Below are positions 7,073-15,081 of a stretch of 38,820 nucleotides of DNA, in pieces. Each line of letters opens with the position of its first letter. Position 1 is the stretch's first letter. A program made the translations under genes and the position numbers. The DNA comes from Ferrithrix thermotolerans DSM 19514. GTDB taxonomy: Bacteria > Actinomycetota > Acidimicrobiia > Acidimicrobiales > Ilumatobacteraceae. The notes under the pieces were generated by a model, which ran no database searches, was not told the origin of the DNA, and saw only the letters and a program-made list of their open reading frames with translations. Location: assembly GCA_945861025.1 (NCBI GenBank), contig CAMASN010000028.1, positions 1 to 38,820 of the forward strand, given 5' to 3'.

Positions 7073-8428
7073 ATGTCTGAGACCCTCGCCCTCATCAACC
7101 CGGCAACCGAAGCGCTGATCCTGAATCAGCCACTTGCCACCGCCGCCGATGCCGATGCAGCCATCGCGCGAGCAGCGACAGTGTTGCCCTCGTGGCGGGC
7201 CATGGCCCCTCTCGATCGCATCAAAATAATGCGTCGATTCGCCGACACCGTCGCCCAACATGCCGACGAACTAGGTCGCCTCGACACGATGAACATGGGC
7301 ATGCCCATCGGCAACAGCGTGTGGTGCGCCAACACCGCCGCCGAGGTGTTGCACTACTACGCCGGGTGCATCGATAAGCACACCGGCTCCACCATTCCAG
7401 TTGCAGGCGGAGTCACGATGACCTTCCACGAGCCGCTCGGTGTCGTTGGCGTCATCACTCCCTGGAACTTCCCAATCCTTACCGCGGCATGGAAGATTGG
7501 GCCAGCCCTGGCGTGCGGCAACACCGTGGTCATCAAGCCCTCTGAGCTCACGCCGTTGAGCACCATTCGTCTTGGCGAGTTGGCCCTCGAGGCTGGGCTT
7601 CCCGAGGGTGTGCTCAACGTGGTCGTTGGCACTGGCCCCGAGGTCGGTTGGCGCTTCGTCGAGAATCCCACCGTGCGCAAAGTTGGCTTCACCGGAAGCA
7701 CCGCTGTGGGTAAGCGAATCATGGCGGGCTGCGCCGATCAGGTCAAGCGAGTCACGCTCGAGTTGGGTGGCAAGAGTGCCAACATCGTGTTCGCTGATGC
7801 CGACCTCGAGGCTGCCGCTGCATCGGCTCCGGGCGCAGTGTTCGACAACTCGGGCCAAGACTGCTGCTCGCGTAGTCGCGTGCTGGTGCAGCGCGAGGCG
7901 TATGACCGCTTCGTCGAGTTGTTCATTGCGGCGTCGCAACAGTTCTTGGTGGGCGATCCGTTGTCGGCCGACACCGCAATGGGCCCGTTGGTTACTGGTG
8001 CGCACAAGGCAAAGGTGCAGGGGTTCCTCACCGACGCCGATGTGCTCTGGACTGGCTCTGCTCCCGCTGGCCCTGGCTACTGGATGCCGTGTCACGTGGT
8101 GGCGTCGGGCCCCGATACTCGAATTGCTCGCGACGAAATTTTCGGACCTGTGGCGGTGGTCATTCCGTTCGACACTGAGGCCGATGCAATCGCCTTGGCA
8201 AACGACAGCGTGTACGGCTTGTCTGGATCGGTGTGGACTCGCGACGCGAACCGTGCGATGCGTTTGGCGCGAGGTATCGATACGGGCACGTTGTCGATCA
8301 ACAGCAATTCGTCGGTTCGCTTCAGCACGCCTTTTGGTGGTTTCAAACAGAGCGGCCTCGGGCGTGAGCTTTCGATGGAAGCGCTGAACCACTACAGCGA
8401 ACTCAAGACAGTGTTCTGGGCCAGCTGA
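7073..8428 (+). CDS. NAD(P)-dependent aldehyde dehydrogenase
   Basis: 451-residue member of the ALDH superfamily; it oxidises an aldehyde to the acid in the cytosol. Catalytic and cofactor residues are in place: TPWNFP (N132), IKPSE (K155), the FTGST Rossmann turn, ELGGKS (E230 general base) and GQDCC (nucleophile C264), with DEIFGPV and FGGFKQSGLGRE near the C-terminus. GQDC followed by CSRSR is closest to betaine or gamma-aminobutyraldehyde dehydrogenase-type enzymes, but the substrate cannot be set from sequence. At 451 residues it is slightly shorter than typical 475-500. The stop codon overlaps the fxsA start (TGATG), so it heads a three-gene coupled operon. Confidence 0.9.
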   Translation: MSETLALINPATEALILNQPLATAADADAAIARAATVLPSWRAMAPLDRIKIMRRFADTVAQHADELGRLDTMNMGMPIGNSVWCANTAAEVLHYYAGCIDKHTGSTIPVAGGVTMTFHEPLGVVGVITPWNFPILTAAWKIGPALACGNTVVIKPSELTPLSTIRLGELALEAGLPEGVLNVVVGTGPEVGWRFVENPTVRKVGFTGSTAVGKRIMAGCADQVKRVTLELGGKSANIVFADADLEAAAASAPGAVFDNSGQDCCSRSRVLVQREAYDRFVELFIAASQQFLVGDPLSADTAMGPLVTGAHKAKVQGFLTDADVLWTGSAPAGPGYWMPCHVVASGPDTRIARDEIFGPVAVVIPFDTEADAIALANDSVYGLSGSVWTRDANRAMRLARGIDTGTLSINSNSSVRFSTPFGGFKQSGLGRELSMEALNHYSELKTVFWAS

Positions 8429-8883
8429 TGCTGTTGTTCGTGCTATTTATCGTGATGCCGATTGCCGAGCTGTATGTGTTCGTGAAGGTAAGCGCCGCGA
8501 TCGGATTCTTCAACTCGCTCGGGCTCATCGTGGCGATCGCTGTGGTCGGCGCGTGGCTGGTCAAGCGCGAGGGCCTCAAGGTGTGGCGACGCTTTGCCCA
8601 GCAGGTGCAGACCGGTCAGATTCCGACTCGCGAGATCGCCGATGGAGTGTGCTTGCTGGCTGCAGGTGCGCTGATGCTCACTCCCGGTTTTCTCACCGAC
8701 ACGGTCGGCATTTTGTTGCTCTTGCCGCCCACGCGCGCCATCGTGCGAACGTGGCTGATGAAGCGTCAGGGTCTTGGTGGGTTCGGCCGCGGCCGTGTGA
8801 TCAAGGCCACCTATGGTGGACGAATGACTGATGTAACCGACGTAACCGACGTGACTGAAATTCGCGGCGAGCTCGACAAATGA
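8428..8883 (+). CDS. fxsA: FxsA family membrane protein
   Basis: 151 residues. The FxsA domain (about 1-110) contains hydrophobic segments (residues 1-20, 25-45 and 68-100), the IAELYVFVKV start, VGAWLVKREG and the LLAAGALMLTPGFLTDTVG block diagnostic of the family. E. coli FxsA is linked to exclusion of phage T7 F-exclusion toxicity; the cellular role is unclear. The tail holds a degenerate nonapeptide-coding DNA repeat (8830-8856) that gives TDVTDVTDVTE. Both ends overlap neighbours (TGATG before, ATGA after), so expression is tied to the aldehyde dehydrogenase and Nudix genes. Confidence 0.87.
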   Translation: MLLFVLFIVMPIAELYVFVKVSAAIGFFNSLGLIVAIAVVGAWLVKREGLKVWRRFAQQVQTGQIPTREIADGVCLLAAGALMLTPGFLTDTVGILLLLPPTRAIVRTWLMKRQGLGGFGRGRVIKATYGGRMTDVTDVTDVTEIRGELDK

Positions 8884-9710
8884 GCAAGGCGGTCGATCAC
8901 TCGCTGGTGCCAATTCGCCCTGCAGCAACGGTGATGTTGGTTCGCGACACTGCCGAACAAGATGGCATCGAAGTCTTTATGCTGCGGCGCACGCTGCAGG
9001 CCGCGTTCGCTGGCGGAATGTACGTGTTTCCTGGGGGCCGCCTCGACGATGTCGACCATGGTCCAGCCATGGAGGCAATGTGCGACGACCTCAGCGATCT
9101 GCAGGCCAGCGAACTGCTGCAGATCGAGCAGGGCGGTCTTGCGTACTGGGTCGCTGCCATTCGCGAATGCTTCGAGGAAGCGGGCGTGTTGCTGGCCCGC
9201 TCGGCACACACCGGCCACGAGATTCGTTTCGATGAGGCCGATGTCATCGATCGCTTTTCTGCGGCGCGACATCTGGTTCACGACGGCCACCTCGATCTCA
9301 TCGAGCTGTGCCAGCGCGAGGGTCTACGACTGATGACCGACGTCATTTTTTACACAGCGCACTGGGTCACGCCCATGGGCGAAACACGCCGCTTCGATAC
9401 CCGCTTCTTTTTGGCACGCGCGCCTCATGCGCAAGAGCCGCTGCACGACGACAGCGAGACCATCGCCAGCTTGTGGGTTCGTCCAACAGTTGCGCTCGAG
9501 CGCGAGCGCGCCGGCGAGCTGATGATGTTGCCGCCCACCATTGCGTGCTTGAAGTTTCTCGAGCCGCACGCACAAGCTGATCATGCGTTGGCCGCGGCCG
9601 CCGCTGTGGGCGTGCCGCCGCGCATCCTTCCTAAGGTGCGGTCGAACGAACCAGGTCGGCCGATACAGGTGGTGCTACCCGGCGAGGCCGGCTACGACGA
9701 TTTGCCGTAG
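8880..9710 (+). CDS. Nudix hydrolase, NUDT19-like
   Basis: 276 residues. An N-terminal Nudix fold starts RPAATVMLVRD; the Nudix box is split. GGMYVFPGGRLDD gives the first part and AAIRECFEEAGVLLA (REcFEEaGv) the second, separated by an insertion of about 35 residues. A long insertion in the box is typical of the NUDT19 (coenzyme A/acyl-CoA diphosphatase) subgroup, so hydrolysis of a CoA-type pyrophosphate is the best guess. Its ATG overlaps the fxsA stop codon, making it the third gene of the coupled aldehyde dehydrogenase operon. Substrate unproven. Confidence 0.8.
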   Translation: MSKAVDHSLVPIRPAATVMLVRDTAEQDGIEVFMLRRTLQAAFAGGMYVFPGGRLDDVDHGPAMEAMCDDLSDLQASELLQIEQGGLAYWVAAIRECFEEAGVLLARSAHTGHEIRFDEADVIDRFSAARHLVHDGHLDLIELCQREGLRLMTDVIFYTAHWVTPMGETRRFDTRFFLARAPHAQEPLHDDSETIASLWVRPTVALERERAGELMMLPPTIACLKFLEPHAQADHALAAAAAVGVPPRILPKVRSNEPGRPIQVVLPGEAGYDDLP

Positions 9711-9748
9711 GCCTCGGCCTATGGGCGCTGCGCTGCGCTGGGCGTGGC

Positions 9749-10948
9749 TCAGGCTTTGTCGAATGCCGCAGCAACCGCGGCCAGCATGCGAGCCGAACAG
9801 CCCGACATGTTGATGGGCGGAGCGATGTCGCTGATGATCTGCTGAGCAATCGAGCGGAACACCACTGCCGCGGCGCCGCCATCGGGTGACAGCGAAACCG
9901 GCATGCCAGCATCGCCGCCTGCGCCAACGGCGGGCTCAAGCGGCACTTGGCCCAGCAGCGGCACACCGATTTCGTCGGCCAGCGCCTGACCGCCACCCAC
10001 ACCGAACAGTGCGTACGACTCGCCGTGGTCACACGTAAACGAGCTCATGTTTTCGATAACGCCCGCCACGCGTAAGAAACTGCGTCGGGCCATATCGGCG
10101 GCTCGGCTGGCCACCTTTTGTGCAGCCAGAGCGGGCGTGGTGACGATGATGAGATCGGTGCGCGGCAACATGCGCGCGAGACCCATCTGCACGTCGCCGG
10201 TGCCAGGTGGCATGTCGATGATGAGGTAATCCATCTCGCCCCACGCCACGTCGCGCAGAAACTGCTCGACGGCCTTGGTGAGTATGAGTCCACGCCACAT
10301 CAGCGCGGTGTCTTCGTTGACTAAGAATCCGGTGCTCACGACCTTGAGTTCGCCAGCGCCAACCTTGACGATGTTGGGCATGATCTTGGGCCGATCGGAT
10401 CCTTCGACAGCCTGGGCCTCGAGCCGATCGGTGATGCCGAGCAGGCGAGGCACCGAGAATCCCCAGATGTCGGCGTCGAGCACGCCAACGACAAAACCTT
10501 GGGCCGCAAGCGCGGCCGCCACATTGACCGTGACCGAGCTTTTTCCAACCCCGCCCTTGCCGCTGGCGATCGCGAGGATTCGACATGATTGCGACACCTC
10601 GGTGTCGGGGGCGTTTTCGCGGGCTGCCCAGCGCGCCTTGAGCATGACCTCGCTGCGTTCGTCGCTGTTCATCTCGCCCCACTCGATGCGCACATTGCGC
10701 ACCTGAGGATGAAGCGCCACGCGGGACTCGACATCCTTCTTGATCTGGGCGCGCAATGGGCAGCCGCCAATAGTGAGTTTCACCCACACCGTGACATCGA
10801 CACCGCCGGTTGAATCGGCTGGCGAGATCACGACATCGGGAACCATGCCCAAGGTGACAATGTCGGCTCCGAGCTCGGGATCGACCACCGCGCGCAACAA
10901 GGCGAAAATGTCGTCACGAGTAGGAACCACGGGGCTGGTTGTGGGCAT
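9749..10948 (-). CDS. mrp: Mrp/ApbC/NBP35-type Fe-S cluster carrier ATPase
   Basis: 399 residues. The N-terminal MIP18/DUF59 domain (about 10-90) has VVDPELGADIVTLGM and the IGGCPLRAQI Cys region. The P-loop ATPase domain carries the deviant Walker A SGKGGVGKSS (129-138), DADIWGFSVP and DMPPGTGDVQM. The protein binds and transfers Fe-S clusters. The C-terminal CxxC seen in many homologues is incomplete: FTCDHGE keeps only one Cys, as the motif is also eroded in some actinobacteria. I start at ATG 10948, just before the MIP18 domain; the frame extends to 11179 but that would overlap erpA. Divergent from erpA, 88 bases apart. Confidence 0.93.
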   Translation of the reverse strand: MPTTSPVVPTRDDIFALLRAVVDPELGADIVTLGMVPDVVISPADSTGGVDVTVWVKLTIGGCPLRAQIKKDVESRVALHPQVRNVRIEWGEMNSDERSEVMLKARWAARENAPDTEVSQSCRILAIASGKGGVGKSSVTVNVAAALAAQGFVVGVLDADIWGFSVPRLLGITDRLEAQAVEGSDRPKIMPNIVKVGAGELKVVSTGFLVNEDTALMWRGLILTKAVEQFLRDVAWGEMDYLIIDMPPGTGDVQMGLARMLPRTDLIIVTTPALAAQKVASRAADMARRSFLRVAGVIENMSSFTCDHGESYALFGVGGGQALADEIGVPLLGQVPLEPAVGAGGDAGMPVSLSPDGGAAAVVFRSIAQQIISDIAPPINMSGCSARMLAAVAAAFDKA

Positions 10949-11036
10949 AGGAAAACTTACCCGATTGCCCTTGATATTCGCCGGAGAACGCAAAAGCCGA
11001 TATCGTCTTATCAACCGTCGCTCCGAGGAGGATCTC

Positions 11037-11360
11037 ATGATCACGTTGACCGAAACTGCAGCCAACAAAGTAAAAGAACTTCTGGCAGCCGAAGGTGCCA
11101 GCGATTTGGCACTGCGCGTTGCTGTTCGCCCCGGTGGCTGCAGCGGCTTCTCGTACGAAATGTTCTTCGACGGCGACATTGCTCCCGACGATGAGCAGGC
11201 CGAGTTTGGCGAAGGCGTTCGCGTGCTGGTCGATCCCGCATCGGCACAGTTGTTGCTTGGCGCATCGCTCGATTACAAAGACGGTCTCAACCAGGCCGGG
11301 TTCAACATTACGAACCCAAATGCTTCACGCAGCTGCGGCTGCGGCCAGAGCTTCAGCTGA
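11037..11360 (+). CDS. erpA: A-type iron-sulfur cluster carrier (ErpA/IscA-like)
   Basis: 107 residues with the three invariant cysteines C35 (GGCSGF), C100 and C102 (SCGCG). It takes part in assembly and delivery of [2Fe-2S]/[4Fe-4S] clusters. The start ATG follows a strong ribosome binding site, GAGGAGG, about five bases away. The pairing with the divergent mrp gene joins two Fe-S carriers in one locus and suggests shared control from the 88-base intergenic region. Fe-S clients in the window include WhiB7. Whether it is functionally ErpA or IscA/SufA-like cannot be settled from sequence. Confidence 0.92.
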   Translation: MITLTETAANKVKELLAAEGASDLALRVAVRPGGCSGFSYEMFFDGDIAPDDEQAEFGEGVRVLVDPASAQLLLGASLDYKDGLNQAGFNITNPNASRSCGCGQSFS

Positions 11361-11381
11361 GGCCTGCGCCTCGCTGTTGAG

Positions 11382-12275
11382 TTACCCCGCAAGTGCGTTG
11401 AGCACTTCGTCGAGTTCGTCCTGACTCCATAGGGCGTCGAGTCGCGCCACGATCTTGCCGGTTGCATCGGCCATCCAAGTCACCGGCTCATAGTTCAGGT
11501 TGTACGCATCGACGGCCGGAGCCGACACCGTGGTCGAGTCGTCGGTGTATACCTCGGCATGCACGATGACGATCTTGTCGCCGAGTCGCTTGCCGGCGTT
11601 GATCAGTGCTTCAAGCCCGGGAGCGCATGTGCCGAACTGGCAATGGGCTGGGGTCCCCACCAAGTACACCACGGGCTTACCCAGGGTCAACGCCTCGGTG
11701 AGTGTGATGTCGTGAAACGGGCACGGCCCGCCGGTGAGTCGGGTGCAGATTGGGTTGACGCCACGGGGATTGTCGGTGGTGGGCGTGTCGAACGGCGGCA
11801 ACTGCTGACCTACACACGGCACCAACACGGTTGCTGGGTCGTTGATCTGGAATGCGCCACCCTGGGGTGTGCCACCGTCGATGATGAGCGCATAGACGCC
11901 CACCTCATCGAGTTGAGCGTGGAAATCCCAGTACGACATTGCGTCAGTGACCTTTCGGCGCTTGGCAGACAACGCGGGGATCACGGTCTTACCGGTATCG
12001 ATGTTGATGATCTTGGCGTTGATGACCGCGGGGCCATCCGATAACAGCGCCTGCTTGTTCGCCAGCGAGATGGGCAATCGCACGAAACCAGGCACGAGGA
12101 CTTCCTGGTTGAAACGCTGAGCGACGTCGAAGCCGTTCTCAGATGTCTTGATGTCGACAGGGTCGTTGCCCGGGTTGGAGTCGTTGGTCGTGTAAGACTT
12201 TGCGCTGTCACTACAGGCAGCGAGTACCAATGCACTTGAAGCAAGTAGAAAGCGGCGGCGATCGAGAGGTTGCAC
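11382..12275 (-). CDS. Tat-exported lipoprotein with thioredoxin-like domain
   Basis: 297 residues. The N-terminus has a twin-arginine-like DRRRFLLASS, a hydrophobic stretch and a lipobox ending LVLAAC, so the mature protein is lipid-anchored outside. A beta-rich region (about 40-170) contains several Cys, followed by a thioredoxin-like region with KPVVYLVGTPAHCQFGTC, where HCQFGTC (CxxxxC) sits where CxxC would be, and a conserved WMADATGKIVARLD end. I chose GTG 12275 because TAGTGT lies seven bases upstream and the Tat motif then follows a short n-region; a TTG at 12308 is an alternative. It may be an extracytoplasmic redox or sensor lipoprotein; the function is not known. Confidence 0.7.
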   Translation of the reverse strand: MQPLDRRRFLLASSALVLAACSDSAKSYTTNDSNPGNDPVDIKTSENGFDVAQRFNQEVLVPGFVRLPISLANKQALLSDGPAVINAKIINIDTGKTVIPALSAKRRKVTDAMSYWDFHAQLDEVGVYALIIDGGTPQGGAFQINDPATVLVPCVGQQLPPFDTPTTDNPRGVNPICTRLTGGPCPFHDITLTEALTLGKPVVYLVGTPAHCQFGTCAPGLEALINAGKRLGDKIVIVHAEVYTDDSTTVSAPAVDAYNLNYEPVTWMADATGKIVARLDALWSQDELDEVLNALAG

Positions 12276-12282
12276 CGAACGA

Positions 12283-12288
12283 ACACTA
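12283..12288 (-). promoter_or_regulatory. -10 box of Tat lipoprotein gene
   Basis: TAGTGT (minus strand) seven bases before GTG 12275; supports that start over TTG 12308. Confidence 0.5.
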
Positions 12289-12333
12289 CAGAGTCGTAGC
12301 CACCTCAACCCCGCGTCAGAGATTCCTTCCCGT

Positions 12334-13845
12334 ATGAAACGACGAGACCGCCAAACACAACGAGCGCCACGACGCGGCCGCGTTGTGTTTGCTGTCGTTG
12401 TTGTGCTCGCAGTTGGCTTTGCCGCCGGCGCAGCGTGGGCGATTCCGGTGATTCAGCGTGATCTCGTTTCCAAGGCCGCCGATCGCATCGAAGCAGTTGG
12501 TGTGTCTGGCGTGAGAGTCTCCTTCTCGGGCCAAGACGCCACCATTACCTGTATCTCGCCGCTCAAAGATTCGGCCGCAGTGAAGGCTGCAGTGCTCGAT
12601 ATCAAGGGTGTACGCAGCGTGGGCTTGAGTAGCGGATGCGCGACTGCAACATCGACGCCCACCGACAGCACAACTCCGGGCACTGGCGGCGGAGCGAACT
12701 CGGTACCCGACGCTGCAACAACGGTTACACCGGTGGTGAAAGTGGTGCCCGACGGCAAGGTGACTCTCTCTGGTCGGGTCGATACGGCCGCCCAGAGCGA
12801 CGCCCTCGTCGCTGCAGCGATCACCGCCTTCGGATCAACCAACGTCACCGTGAGGCTCACCACAAATGCGCAGGACGGAAATCAAAGCGATGCGATTGTC
12901 GATCAGTTCGTGTCGCTCATCGAGGTGTTTGCTGGTCGTTTGAAATCGGGCACCGCAGGCGTTGAGGGTGGCAAGCTCTTTATCGAGGGCATCGCCAACG
13001 ATTCGAGTGCGTTCTCGGCCCTCACCATTGCAGCGAAGAACGCAGGTGTGGCCAAAGCCGACATTGCATTGAGCATGGGTGCGGCCGAAGTCATGAGTGC
13101 AGCCAAAATTACTGTGGTGTTTGCGGACAACAAGATGACCATTACGGGCACTGCTGGCACCCGTGAGCAGAAGCTTGCGCTGTTCCATGCAGCCGACGAC
13201 GTCCTGAGCGTTCGTGATGTCACCGACTCGGTCACTCTGGCCGACCAACCAGTCGCGGTAGCCGATGCTGACCAGATGGCGGTTGAAGACCTTGGTGTTC
13301 TCATTCGCGCAATGCCTGCAAACTTGTTGAGCGGTGAGGTCGGCTACGACGGCACCGACTTGCGGGCGACCGGTGTCTACCTCAACGAGCAATCGAAGTT
13401 GGTGTTCGAAGCGGTGGCCAAAGGTGTTGGTGTCACGCCGACCCTTACTGCACGGCCCGGTGCGGGCCAGTCAGAAGCCGCGAGCATGCAACAGCAACTG
13501 AACGACTACGTGGCGGCAAATCCGTTCTTGTTCACCAGCAACACGCCCGGCCTACTCGGTGGCAGCGAGACGCTTCTCGATCGAGTTGCCTCAATTGCGA
13601 AAGAATTCAAAGGCACTGTTATCGAGGTGCACGGTCACACCGATAACGAAGGCGACGCCATTCGCAATCTCAACCTCAGCCAGGCTCGAGCCGATGTCAT
13701 CGTCTTCGAACTGGTGACGCGTGGAATCCCGCCCGAGCAGCTGTTTGCGAGGGGCTATGGCGAGACCAGACCCAAGGTTCCCAACGACACCACTGCCAAC
13801 CGAGCAATCAACCGCCGCGTCGAGTTCGTCGTCACCGCAGGCTGA
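12334..13845 (+). CDS. Envelope protein with BON-like repeats and C-terminal OmpA domain
   Basis: 503 residues. Basic N-terminus, one transmembrane anchor (about 16-37), then BON/OON-like alternating beta-alpha modules (about 38-100, with a Thr/Pro/Gly linker at 102-128, and 130-320). The C-terminal OmpA-like peptidoglycan-binding domain (about 385-500) has EVHGHTDNEGD, NLSQARADVIVFELVTRGI and NRRVEFVV. The architecture resembles mycobacterial ArfA (Rv0899). It probably tethers the membrane to the cell wall. It is followed by a coiled-coil/HhH protein 49 bases downstream. No clear promoter or ribosome binding site before the ATG. Confidence 0.85.
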   Translation: MKRRDRQTQRAPRRGRVVFAVVVVLAVGFAAGAAWAIPVIQRDLVSKAADRIEAVGVSGVRVSFSGQDATITCISPLKDSAAVKAAVLDIKGVRSVGLSSGCATATSTPTDSTTPGTGGGANSVPDAATTVTPVVKVVPDGKVTLSGRVDTAAQSDALVAAAITAFGSTNVTVRLTTNAQDGNQSDAIVDQFVSLIEVFAGRLKSGTAGVEGGKLFIEGIANDSSAFSALTIAAKNAGVAKADIALSMGAAEVMSAAKITVVFADNKMTITGTAGTREQKLALFHAADDVLSVRDVTDSVTLADQPVAVADADQMAVEDLGVLIRAMPANLLSGEVGYDGTDLRATGVYLNEQSKLVFEAVAKGVGVTPTLTARPGAGQSEAASMQQQLNDYVAANPFLFTSNTPGLLGGSETLLDRVASIAKEFKGTVIEVHGHTDNEGDAIRNLNLSQARADVIVFELVTRGIPPEQLFARGYGETRPKVPNDTTANRAINRRVEFVVTAG

Positions 13846-13894
13846 CTGGCTCAACCATGAACAATCGCCGATTCAAGGAAAGGAACGCCACGAC

Positions 13895-14677
13895 ATGCTG
13901 TACACGCTCGGAATAGTCTTTGTGTGGTTCGTGCTCGCATTCGTGTTGGGTGCCGTTGTCGGATGGTTCGTGCACCGCGTTGTTCGCCGCTCGTCGGGTC
14001 CGCGCAGTCCTCAGGCAAGCCCTCCATTCAATGGCGCCAGCGGCGACGCAATCGATTCGTCAGCCACTATGCAGGCGCTGCGAGCCGAGTTGAAAGAACT
14101 CAAGAGCCGAGTGGTGGCGCTTGAGCCGGTTGAGTTCGAGCGAGATCGGCTCCGCCGCGAATTGGCTGAGTTGCGTGCGATTCGTGCCTCCGAACTGAAG
14201 ATCGCTGTGAGCACTCCGATTCAGACTCCGCCGCCCCCCGACGATGTCAGTGCGTTGCGCAACGAGCGCAATCAGTTGCGCGCGTTGTTGGGTCGACACG
14301 AGGCCACCATCGGCATCCAGGCTGCAACAATCGATCGCCTGCAAAGCCATGTTGACTCAGAGTCGCAAGACGCTCCGCGCCCACCCGACATTGAGATTGG
14401 CCGCGCAATGCTGGGCACCGCAATCCAACTTGATGACCTCACCGTGGTGGTCGGTATCGATATCAAGATTGCCGACCTGTGCCGTCAGCACGAGATCACC
14501 ACGTGGTGGGGATTGGCCAACACCGATGTTCGCGTGTTGCGCAGCATGCTCGAATCGGCTGGTCACAGCGTGGAGCAGCATGATCCCAGTTCTTGGCCGC
14601 AGCAAGCGCGGCTCTTGGCGCACGGAAGTTGGCAGCAATTCGTGAACCTCACCAATCGTTTGCGGCGGGTCAACTGA
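13895..14677 (+). CDS. Membrane-anchored coiled-coil protein with HhH-like C-terminal domain
   Basis: 260 residues. One N-terminal transmembrane helix (about 3-27), a basic stretch, coiled coil segments (about 55-95 and 110-145), then a C-terminal domain (about 175-258) with LTVVVGIDIKIADLCRQHE, ITTWWGLANTDV and HDPSSWPQQARLLAHGSW. That pattern is the helix-hairpin-helix-like module seen at the end of many OmpA- or LysM-associated proteins, where the consensus is a GIGPKI turn; here it is degenerate (GIDIKI). ATG 13895 has AAGGAAAGGAA upstream. It is in an operon with the OmpA protein, so an envelope role is inferred, but the function is unknown. Confidence 0.72.
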   Translation: MLYTLGIVFVWFVLAFVLGAVVGWFVHRVVRRSSGPRSPQASPPFNGASGDAIDSSATMQALRAELKELKSRVVALEPVEFERDRLRRELAELRAIRASELKIAVSTPIQTPPPPDDVSALRNERNQLRALLGRHEATIGIQAATIDRLQSHVDSESQDAPRPPDIEIGRAMLGTAIQLDDLTVVVGIDIKIADLCRQHEITTWWGLANTDVRVLRSMLESAGHSVEQHDPSSWPQQARLLAHGSWQQFVNLTNRLRRVN

Positions 14678-14714
14678 CCTCGCCATAAGGCGCAGAGTTT
14701 GCTGAGTAGCGGTC

Positions 14715-14720
14715 TACGAT
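14715..14720 (+). promoter_or_regulatory. -10 box of ridA operon
   Basis: TACGAT seven bases before ATG 14728; leaderless start predicted for the five-gene operon. Confidence 0.5.
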
Positions 14721-14727
14721 TGCTTCC

Positions 14728-15078
14728 ATGTCGAAGCCTGTAGGTCCCTATACCCCTGTTGTTCGCGCTGGCGATTGGATCATCGTGTCCGGCCAGCTTG
14801 GCCTTGTCGATGGCGCCATTGTCGCCGGAGGCGTTGCCGCCCAGACAGCGCAAGCTGTTGTGAACCTCAAGGCGCAGTTGGCCTCGATGGGTGCGTCCCT
14901 CAGCGACATCGCCAAGACAACGTGCTTCCTCACCGACATGGACACGTTCCCCACCTTCAACGAGGCCTACGTGGCAGGTTTCGGCGAGAGTCGTCCGGCG
15001 CGCAGCACCATCGGCGTGGCAGCGCTTCCCATGGGTGGCAACGTTGAGATCGAAGCGTGGGCATACAAGCCTTTGTGA
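14728..15078 (+). CDS. ridA: RidA/YjgF family enamine/imine deaminase
   Basis: 116 residues, standard family length. Signature GPYTPVVRAGDWIIVSGQLG at the N-terminus and RPARSTIGVAALPMGGNVEIEA at the C-terminus, with the active-site Arg in ARSTIG and the Glu in VEIEA. RidA proteins hydrolyse reactive enamines such as 2-aminoacrylate formed by PLP enzymes. It heads a tightly packed operon that also contains a PLP decarboxylase two genes on, which is a possible source of such intermediates. The tag start follows three bases after its stop. Confidence 0.9.
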   Translation: MSKPVGPYTPVVRAGDWIIVSGQLGLVDGAIVAGGVAAQTAQAVVNLKAQLASMGASLSDIAKTTCFLTDMDTFPTFNEAYVAGFGESRPARSTIGVAALPMGGNVEIEAWAYKPL

Positions 15079-15081
15079 GCT

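Noticed and set aside
7271-8392. A 373-codon minus-strand frame opposite the aldehyde dehydrogenase
   Set aside because: Antisense shadow; the plus frame has every catalytic residue.
8830-8856. Nine-base repeats in the fxsA tail as a functional or CRISPR-like array
   Set aside because: Three degenerate in-frame copies only, encoding TDV units; ordinary slippage in a disordered tail.
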